Below are positions 57,121-64,000 of a DNA stretch of 64,000 nucleotides, piece by piece (positions within the stretch are counted from its first letter, which is position 1; each line of letters begins with the position of its first letter). This DNA is from Dendrophyllia cribrosa. Lineage: Eukaryota > Cnidaria > Anthozoa > Scleractinia > Dendrophylliidae. A program made the translations under genes and the position numbers. Below the pieces are notes generated by a model. The model ran no database searches and was not told where the DNA came from. It was given only the letters and a program-made list of their open reading frames with translations. Where the stretch lies: contig JAJLRJ010000009.1 in NCBI GenBank assembly GCA_024195265.1, forward strand, positions 5,738,682 through 5,802,681, in the 5' to 3' direction.

Positions 57121-58476
57121 GTGAGACAATGTTTGCATGAATTAAAATCCAATATTTAATCAGGCAGCTACCTCAAAATGTGAAAATTGAAAATTTGAGG
57201 GTAAAAATGATCAAGGTGAAAACACAATTCCGACATTTAGCCACCTTTAAAAGCCAAAATATTCGCATGACTTCGCTTGCCAATTTCGCGAAAAAAAAAT
57301 TTTTTGATTAATAAAGTACACGGCACGCCTGGGTGAGCTGGCGTGGAGTGATGTTCTCATGGGTTCTTTATTTTAAACTATCCAAAAGAGAGTTTTTCAC
57401 ACCCAGATATATTAAGACCAACGCCATAACAGATCTCCCTTGGGCAGAAGGCGATAAGTTTGTTTCAAAAGCTTGAAACAATAATCACATGAGACGCAAA
57501 TAAATATTAGGCCACAGCATTAAAGTGCATTTTTAAGTGTGCTTTTTAAAAAAGCTTATTCTCGAAATCGTTCTAGTCATCTTAAAAAATGTTTTCTAAG
57601 AATGAGTAGCTTATCACAAAAAGGAAATAGGAGAGATTTACACCGCAGGCTCGCCATAAAATGAACACTTTCTTGAATGTTAGTACTTTTTGAACGATGG
57701 CCAAAATTGAATGCTCAGTTTAATTAAATGTTCAAGAGAGAGAGAGCAGAATAAAGCATAATTGATTTAATAGAAAAAAAACTTATTTGTCCAACACACT
57801 CATTGTAGGACAAACCTATTATAAATTATATTACAAACCAATTTTTTCTGTTCGTAAAATTTTGAACGGCGACAAAAAGAAAAGTTTGGCAGACAGTTTT
57901 CTTTAGATGAAAAATTTGCGAAAAACAGTCATGAAAGAATTCAGGCGTAGGCGGTTCTCATTTTGAACAGATGGACAATCGATTTTTAGGCGTGGGAAGT
58001 TGAAGAAATATTTGCATCTGTGAACAACCACGATATATAAAGGAAGATGGTGAATGCTAAGCTCGGTAATAAAATGAGAAAGATGTAATATTCATCATAA
58101 GTTCGAATCCTGTCAAAGAATTAGATTTTTTTCTTAGTCCCACGCTCGTGACATAATGAACATCACATCTTTCTCAACCGCGAGATAATTTCCAAGGAGT
58201 TTGACGTTGGATAAGAAATATCTTGGCCATCTTTCGCCTGCAGTGCATTGTCGCGTTGGGACAGCGTGGTCGACATCTAGAGCCGAATGTGCGTCTATTT
58301 TCAAGTAGTCGACGGCGAACGTTTGATGTATATGTTGTGATTTATTAGTTACTTTAGTTTTGGTTTGAAAATTCCAAACCAGTTTAATTTTTATTTTGCT
58401 ATGTTTCAGAATCGCTACCCATAATCTAAGACATAGTTTGAAATAAAAAATTTTATTTTTCACATGGCTCGGTTTT
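57121..58476. other. Unassigned AT-rich region
   Basis: No ends, arrays or coding blocks recognised except a SINE-like tail at about 58030-58125, which shares AAAATGAGAAAGATGTAA with 22170-22200. Confidence 0.45.
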
Positions 58477-58576
58477 CTTTGTTTTATTCAGGTGAATAAA
58501 TTTAATATCCCCTAACAATTATCAACTGTCTGAAAAGCAGGTGGCGGCTTTGATTGTAACAGGGGAGTGCGGGGCT

Positions 58577-58646
58577 GAGTTATTCCCCTGTAGTTATTCC
58601 CCTGCAGTTATTCCCCTGTAGTTATTCCCCTCCAGTTATTCCCCTC
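58577..58646. repeat. 15-bp tandem array GTTATTCCCCTGTA
   Basis: Five close copies of (A)GTTATTCCCCT, each followed by GTA, GCA or CCA. Unspaced and short, so not a CRISPR array. Adjacent to the 3' end of the ORF at 58688-58969. Confidence 0.75.
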
Positions 58647-58687
58647 GAAACATCAAATACACTACAATATTATTGCACCAAATAACA

Positions 58688-58969
58688 CTAACATTTTATT
58701 GAATTCCTTTCCTCAACCTCTCCCTGTGTCACTATTTCAATACCACGTCGCGATACTTCAACCTTCTTGCTAGTCTCACCCACTTCATTAGTGTACTCAC
58801 TCCGCTTTAGTTCTTCGAATAATTCTGTCACTGTTTCCTCGACATCTAAACCATCCAAATTATCCGCTGGCAAATCCAACAAACTTTCATCTTTGCAAGA
58901 CGACTGAATAGAACCAGAAAAACTGCTTTGGGTGATGAAAATATCATCATCGGAGTCCGATTCGCTCAT
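58688..58969 (-). CDS. Acidic Ser-rich ORF, orphan (possible first exon)
   Basis: 93 residues beginning MSESDSDDDIFITQSSFSGS, an acidic, Ser-rich N-terminus, then a helical DLPADNLDGLDVEETVTELF stretch. No family recognised; such N-termini occur ahead of DNA-binding or recombinase domains of some metazoan mobile genes, but nothing here proves that. Flanked on one side by a 15-bp array and on the other by a duplicated ~205-bp block. A GAGGTTGAG donor-like site sits near its end. Confidence 0.4.
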   Translation of the reverse strand: MSESDSDDDIFITQSSFSGSIQSSCKDESLLDLPADNLDGLDVEETVTELFEELKRSEYTNEVGETSKKVEVSRRGIEIVTQGEVEERNSIKC

Positions 58970-59009
58970 ACTTCGACATCAGCTCAACTAGATCAAGCGT
59001 AATCCACAA

Positions 59010-59432
59010 TGCAAATTACAACACAAGGCAAACTACTTACATATTGAACTCAGACCTGACAATGTTGTTTTCGCAATTTTTCACGCACATGTATGTAATG
59101 TAAGACCCTAGAGACTACATATATTTGTTTCTTTACAAAACTCCATCAAGCTGTTTTGCCGACATCTTAAACAAAAGTGCATTATCTACAAAAACCTCAC
59201 CAATGTGAAAAATAATGCAAATTACAACACGAGGCAAACTACACTTTAAATACCTATTCAACTCATACCATGACAATGTTGTTTTCGCAATTTTTTACGC
59301 ACATGTATGCAAGTCCCTAGAGACTACCATGATATCTTTGTTTCTTTACAAAACTTCATCAAGCTCTTTTGCCGACATCTTAAACAAAAGTGCGTTTTTT
59401 AGAAAACCTCACCAGTGTGAAAAATAAGCATT
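59010..59432. repeat. Direct duplication of ~205-bp unit
   Basis: ATGCAAATTACAACACAAGG begins both copies, at 59010 and 59215. The copies share GACAATGTTGTTTTCGCAAT, TTACAAAACT and TTTGCCGACATCTTAAACAA. Non-coding; upstream (minus strand) of the acidic ORF. Confidence 0.72.
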
Positions 59433-59433
59433 T

Positions 59434-59552
59434 TATCGGCCTTTCACTCGGGGATATCAGATTTATTCACCTCTGGTTCCGCCCTCGGGCTACGCCCTCG
59501 GGCGGAACCAGAGGTGAATAAATCTGATATCCCCTCGTTTCAGGCCGATAAC
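59434..59552. repeat. Large palindrome with CGCCCTCGGGC centre
   Basis: Left arm GGGGATATCAGATTTATTCA...GGTTCCGCCC mirrors the right arm around a central GGGCTACGCCC. The inner part is nearly exact for over 40 bp per arm. A related GGTGAATAAATTTAATATCC lies at about 58490. Confidence 0.78.
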
Positions 59553-59635
59553 CCTTACATATTGCTATAAGATAGAAATTACACCATAACTATGCACATT
59601 TTTTTAATACCAATTTTGTGATCGCATCACGTATA

Positions 59636-60163
59636 GAGCAGTTTTCAATTGAGTATCGAAAGTAATTACACAATCCACCGTAGGAAAAAAGATGGCGGCT
59701 GTTCATTTTGCCACAATACCTTGCGGACCTAACACAGCACATAAGGCACAAAGAAAGCCAAATTTTTGCAATATTTGTTCCAGTACTAAGGACAATGTGT
59801 AGACTAGGTTTGAAGATTTTAGAAGTTTTCTTTACATTTTTATGAACGTTGTTAAGGTTTTTGTGCGCTAAGAATTATGGGTAAATGTACCAGTCGCCAT
59901 CTTTTTTCCTACCGAGGATTGCTTTGGTTTTGCATTGCTACGCTTTGTGATTGGCTAAAAAATCTCGCGCCACTTTCTCGACCAATTAGAAGTAAAACCA
60001 AAACCAATCGTGATTTGCTCGCACGCGTTTTCCCGCGCTTGGCGCCGCCGACATGTAATTGCTTCGAGCTCTGATTGGTTCATTGGATTGTTTACGACTG
60101 CTGTGATTGGTCAGAGTACTTACTTTGGTTTTGGTTTTACCACACTCAATTGAAAACTGCTCT
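59636..60163. mobile_element. AGAGCAGTTTTCAATTG MITE, copy 3, with nested insertion
   Basis: Ends as in copy 1, but the core is interrupted at about 59673-59919 by a second MITE with TAGGAAAAAAGATGGCG ends. Reverse orientation relative to copy 1. Confidence 0.75.
59673..59919. mobile_element. Nested MITE with TAGGAAAAAAGATGGCG ends
   Basis: Inverted ends (TAGGAAAAAAGATGGCG and CGCCATCTTTTTTCCTA) with no host homology between them; removing it restores the copy 3 core. Interior non-coding. Confidence 0.7.
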
Positions 60164-60254
60164 ATATAGTGTTTTCATGATTATGATCAGGAGCTTGGTT
60201 TATTGCCTTAAAATAGTGATGAAAGTAAAGAAATTTTAACTAAAGAGCACAAAA

Positions 60255-60500
60255 TAACAGCTAAAAAAGTCAAAATTCCACAAGAATGGCAATTTTGATT
60301 TCTTGACATCCTGTCGCGAAATCAAATTTGATGAACTGTAATCCACTTCCATCCTTGTAATCCTGCACTTTATCTCCAAACTGCTGCTTATGTTTTCCGA
60401 TATAGAATCTTTTTATCCAGTTAAGTTGTATATTTGGTGGCATTTCGTGATATAACATGGAAATAAGCTAAGCGATTTGATCAATATATTGGTGGGACAG
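60255..60500 (-). repeat. Dispersed repeat with coding-like QDYK fragment, copy 2
   Basis: The minus-strand frame carries FGDKVQDYKDGSGLQFI, the partner of 5290-5500. Similarity extends on both sides at DNA level (TCCTTGTAATCCTGCA, GATATAACATGGAA, GGGACAGT). Confidence 0.5.
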
Positions 60501-61345
60501 TATCCCGTTAACAAAGAACTCACAGTTGAGAGACTGTGAATTCTTAGCTGGAGGCGTCAGGACAGTTGGCTGGTATTGTTGTTCTTGTTGTATGTCTTAT
60601 CACCATTTATCCATCTTTTTGTAGAGTATTGGGCTGCACGCCCGCAGTCTCGAGGTCGCTCCCTCAGCTTCAGCAGTCGCCGCCTTTTCCCAGCTTTTAG
60701 CCCCTCCTTCCACAGTTCTTTCCGTCATGGTTCTCCACGTTTCACTCGGACAAACCTTTTCTTTTCTTAAGCGCTCATGTGAGGGCAATGCGGGGGTTTG
60801 CACCTTGGTCTATTCTTTTTACTTGCCTTCTCCCCCCCGGAGGGTGTACTCCTGTGTGTCAATATTGTAGGGCCATTGGCAGACCTTTTTGCTGCTGGGA
60901 ATTTTTGTTACCTTTAAAGGTTTTAAAATGAGTATATTATAAGTATTTTATTAGTAGTATATTCACCTCGTCGGAACGTCGTGTCCGTTCGCCAGCCCCT
61001 TCTCAAACTCCCCTTTTTGAACTCAGCTGTATTAGTGACGGAGAGGTGCGAAGGCCTTTTGCGGGAGCTTTAAATTAACGGTTTGGGAGCAGTCCTTCTT
61101 TCCCAGCTAAGAGACTCTTTTTTGCCGTGCGCTCGACTCGCCCCCAGTTTTCGCGAGGCCTTTTTCCGCTCGCCAATGTTTTTTCGTTCCCGCTCGATGG
61201 ACTTGGATTAGCCGATATTTTCTGGTGGACTTTTTTGGGTAGAAAGATTTTGGCAAGGACTTTTTTTAGGGTTACTTGATACTGAAAAGCGTACCCTAGC
61301 GCATGGGCTATAGGAAAAATGCATTTCGACTGCATAAAGTTTAAT
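60501..61345. other. Unassigned region before BEL/Pao relic
   Basis: A moderately GC-rich stretch with CTTTTCCCAGCTTTTAG, CCCCCCGGAGGGTGTACTCC (GGTACC-family scrap) and CGCCCCCAGTTTTCGC words. Might be part of the decayed retroelement or its LTR; no paired LTR was seen in this window. Confidence 0.4.
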
Positions 61346-61349
61346 TTAT

Positions 61350-61842
61350 CTCAAATTAAGTTACATTTCTCACATGAAGTACTAGCAGCAGACATCGAAA
61401 AGGCCTTCCATCTGATACGGATTAACCTAGCTGACAAGGAAGAATACTGCAGTTTCTTTGCTTCGACGACGTTAAAAAAGAGTCTCCAGAGATGAAGCAT
61501 TACCAGTTTCTCCGAAGACTTGGTTTTGGTCTAAGACCAAGTCCAGCCATCCACGCAATACTGCTACCTTTAAATCATCATTTTCACCCACCTTGAACTG
61601 TATCCGAGAGGTCCTCAGTAGGAATTGAGAGGTCGAGAAGCAGGAAAGCGATTGATAAGGCAATGTGTATTTCGCAAGAAGCTCGAGGGAAAGGCATTTA
61701 TGACCTCCAAAGCGCCTAATCTTCAAGCTGCTAGTCAGACTGAGTTTTAAAGCACCTCCGTTTGCTTGCACAGACATCGATTTTGATGGTCCTCTTAACA
61801 TCAACAACAACAACAACAACAACATCCTCTTAACATCACTTC
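61350..61842 (+). pseudogene. BEL/Pao retroelement relic, RT and IN start
   Basis: Plus-strand frames show the RT box ADIEKAF at about 61388-61420, then after a stop and frame change a GLRPSPA-like block at about 61525-61555. Further on are a cysteine-flanked RRQ-CVFRKKLEGKAF stretch (about 61640-61690) and the start of the integrase core (DIDFDGPL) near 61775-61800. Family knowledge: these are Pol landmarks of BEL/Pao LTR retrotransposons. The sequence is broken by stops and frame changes and has lost most of Pol between them; it cannot make a functional protein. Confidence 0.68.
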
Positions 61843-62151
61843 GTGGAGGCGCGGTGGACTAGTGGTTAGCGCGTCGGACTTTAGTTCAACCTGAAGGTCG
61901 GTGGTTCAAGACGGGTCTCTGCCGTCGCGTTGTTTCCTTAGACAAGAAACTTTGCTCCACGTTGTTTCTCTCCACCAAGGTGTATAAATGGATACCGGCG
62001 ACATAATGCTGGGGCCGGGGCAACCTTGCGACGGACCAGCATCCCATCCAGGGGGGAGTAGTAATACTCTCAGTCGCTTCATGCTACAGAAACCGGGTTA
62101 AGCTCCAGCAGTTGTGAGCCATTAGGCTTGTGAAGACTTACCTTACCCTTT
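61843..62151 (+). repeat. tRNA-derived SINE, 10-bp target duplication
   Basis: The head GGTGGACTAGTGGTTAGCGC is a Pol III A-box, and GGTTCAAGACG a B-box. Then comes a tail with GGTGTATAAATGGATACCGG and GCTTCATGCTACAGAAACCG. ACATCACTTC is duplicated on both flanks (61833-61842, 62152-62161), showing a recent target-primed insertion into the BEL/Pao relic. Confidence 0.82.
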
Positions 62152-62265
62152 ACATCACTTCAAGTTGTAACAAGACATCAGCATCTGGCAAGCCAGAATG
62201 TTCAGCAAGACGTATGTTTGTTTATACATCAGTGGGCATCATCTAGGACCTTTCACTTGGAACTA

Positions 62266-63024
62266 CAGTCGAATAGCTCCATATGCGACCAACTCTCCTA
62301 AGCGACCACCCGGCTCCCAAGCGACAACTTTCCAAAGTACCAAAACTTCTCCTCGACCAGTAAAATCAAGAATCGAAACCTCTCGTAAGCGACCATCGCG
62401 CGTAAGCGACCACCTCTCGTTGGCGACCGCGACCACTTTCAACGCTGGTGATTTGAATTTTGTATTGTTGAAACACTGGTAAGCGACCACTCGCCCCAAT
62501 TTCGATGTCACTACAGACACAAATTGAATAATGTGTTACAATACAACTCCAAAAAACGAAAATTTTGTCCCTTGCATCAAAACGTCTATGTGATACACTA
62601 TTTTGCGTTGATAGGTGCTTCGTTCATTCAAATTACTACAGGTTCAAATGATTCAAACATATCAGAGGTTCTCGTAAACATCAAAACGAGACTATAGGGT
62701 CAAGAAAGCGAGAAACCGCTGATATGTTGGCGTAGCGTACTCATCTACGATAAGGGCCATTGCGTGTCGTAAAACCAAAACCAAAGGAAGTACTCTGACC
62801 AATCACAGAACTCGCAGACAATCTGATGAACCAATCAGAACTCGAAGCAAATACATGCAGCCGGCACCAAGCGCGGGAAAACGCGTGCGAGCAAAATACG
62901 ATTGGTTTTGGTTTTACTTCTGATTGGTTGAGAAAATGGCGCGAGATTTTTTAGCCAACCACAAAGCTTGAAAACTGCTCTAAGACTTTGCATTTTGGGT
63001 GGTCGCTAACGGGAGGTTCAACTG
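62266..63024. mobile_element. TA-flanked DNA transposon remnant (GTCGCTTA-type repeats)
   Basis: CAGTCGAATAGCTCC on the left and GGAGGTTCAACTG on the right are inverted, with TA on both borders (62264-62265, 63025-63026). The left interior repeats AAGCGACCAC words. A copy of the AGAGCAGTTTTC MITE (62760-62981) lies inside. Pogo/Tigger-like by ends. Confidence 0.66.
62760..62981. mobile_element. AGAGCAGTTTTCAATTG MITE, copy 4 (left end lost)
   Basis: Core with ACCAATCACAG, AAGCGCGGGAAAACGCG and TGATTGGTTGAGAAA as in copy 1, right end AAAACTGCTCTAA. The left terminal repeat is missing. Confidence 0.68.
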
Positions 63025-63026
63025 TA

Positions 63027-63374
63027 GTACCCAATTTGCCAGTGTCCAACTTCCCTCAGTCATTTCGACGTTTTGTCGGTCGCAGCGGTCTACCTGTGCA
63101 GCTTACATCTTACAACGCGAAAACCTTCAAGTCCAGTGCTGGGGCGTTAGCGAAAATTGTGAGATCGAGCGAAATTCAACGTCGACTTAGAAAACAATGG
63201 TGTCAGTTAGGACTTTAGTGTGTAACAGACCACCTGGCATGGCGGATTCTGGGAGAGCATGTTCCGCATTGTAAAGCAGCGTTTGGAGAAAACCATGGGA
63301 AGAACATCGTTGACATTTAAAGAACTTCGAAAGATTTTAGTGGAAGTGGAAGATACCATTGAATACCGGCTGTT
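63027..63374 (+). pseudogene. BEL/Pao relic, integrase core continued
   Basis: The frame resumes after the inserted element: FRRFVGRSGLP, NAKTFKS and VRSSEIQRRLRK blocks at about 63060-63195 are typical of BEL/Pao integrase. The second catalytic Asp, expected just before NAKTF, reads Tyr. A stop at about 63215 is followed in other frames by KQRLEKTMG and VEDTIEYR, the end of the core (63260-63370). Clearly inactive. Confidence 0.68.
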
Positions 63375-63586
63375 GACCCTTAAACTCCCAAGAGTGCCAA
63401 AGATCAAAATTGAAAAAACAAAATCCCAAATTTCATTTTGTAAAATAATGAAAAACAAATGGTACCATGCGAACGTACTGTCAAAAAGGTTTCATTTGAA
63501 TGGTCACACCATGGAATTACATCCACAGACTCAAATGTTAGAACTACACTCCATGCCTCCATAAATGAATCTGGGAGTGAAAGGGT
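63375..63586 (-). mobile_element. CACTCCC-ended MITE inserted in BEL/Pao relic
   Basis: ACCCTTAAACTCCCAAGAG at the left and TCTGGGAGTGAAAGGGT at the right, reverse of 33145-33354. It splits the integrase frame and so is younger than the relic. Confidence 0.72.
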
Positions 63587-64000
63587 AAACTTGTGTATGT
63601 ACGACGAAGAGAGTGTCCAGTGCCGCATCCCCTCACTTCAGCATATTTTATTTATGGGCATGGAATCTCAACGACTGTGAACGACAAGCATTTTGAGATT
63701 GTGAGTACAAACAAGTCGCTCACAAAACGAGCTAAATAGCATCAGCAGTTGCTGCAACAATTTACAAAGCAAAAGAGGAACGAGTAATTGAGAAAGCTTC
63801 GGGAACGCAGTGTAGAATTGAAAGGAAATGATAGAGTACGGATTTCGGTACAAGGAATCAGAGAATTAACTCTGTGTGTAAATTATAGTGCTAAGGTAAA
63901 CCCATAAATTTCCCTGTACCGAGCGTTAGCCTCCTTATTTACAGATTTCTGTAGACGATGTCGTGATCCAGAAAAATGAAATTTCGCCTCGTTTGTTCTA
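63587..64000 (+). pseudogene. BEL/Pao relic, integrase C-terminal part
   Basis: Past the MITE, frames carry CMYDEESVQCR, then NDKHFEIVSTNKS with a KRAK-type segment, as in BEL/Pao integrase C-termini, up to about 63880. Stops at several points. It runs off the window; the 3' LTR, if any, is outside. Confidence 0.6.

Noticed and set aside
61845..61915. tRNA gene at the SINE head
   Set aside because: Target-site duplication around a 309-bp unit and fused non-tRNA tail show a SINE insertion.

Overview
This is a stretch of animal nuclear DNA, almost certainly from an anthozoan cnidarian (stony-coral-like). It is AT-rich and gene-sparse. The real genes are split by GT-AG introns with exact phase agreement, and introns and intergenic DNA are packed with short inverted-repeat DNA transposons (MITEs), tRNA-derived SINEs, LINE fragments and a BEL/Pao relic. 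No bacterial, CRISPR or organellar features are present. The species call rests on gene content and repeat style, not on a database search.

Layout. (1) 1-19.0 kb, + strand: two tandem paralogs of a CARD-coiled-coil scaffold (CARD9/10/11/14-like). Copy A (1054-9195) enters the window without its CARD exon. Copy B (13463-18979) is complete: CARD exon, 45-nt linker exon, long coiled-coil exon and tail exon, 745 aa. (2) 21.7-31.9 kb, - strand: HPS6, a BLOC-2 subunit, five exons, 887 aa. (3) 34.8-42.2 kb, - strand: KDEL receptor, four exons, 212 aa. (4) 43.9-44.8 kb, + strand: intronless class A GPCR, 281 aa, MECA-like. (5) 48.5-56.5 kb, - strand: SLC26A11-like sulfate/anion transporter, three exons, 587 aa. 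(6) 56.5-64 kb: no intact gene. It holds an orphan acidic ORF beside short arrays and a large palindrome, and a BEL/Pao retroelement relic broken by a SINE, a TA-flanked element and MITEs.

How the genes relate. HPS6 (sorting to lysosome-related organelles), KDELR (Golgi-to-ER retrieval) and SLC26A11 (organelle and plasma-membrane anion transport) all act in membrane traffic or transport, but nothing shows they are co-regulated. The CARD-CC pair would be upstream scaffolds for BCL10 and a MALT1-like paracaspase, encoded elsewhere.

Most striking: the tandem CARD-CC pair with a shared, uncharacterised tail motif; a 3-kb inverted repeat inside HPS6 intron 1 whose two arms keep the same reading frame around a LINE fragment; a large set of unrelated-interior MITEs that share GGGCC-like ends and 3-bp TTA/TAA/TCA duplications; and a HPS6 intron with a MITE a few dozen bases or less from each splice site. 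All coordinates come from reading splice sites and frames by hand; no alignment or database search was run.
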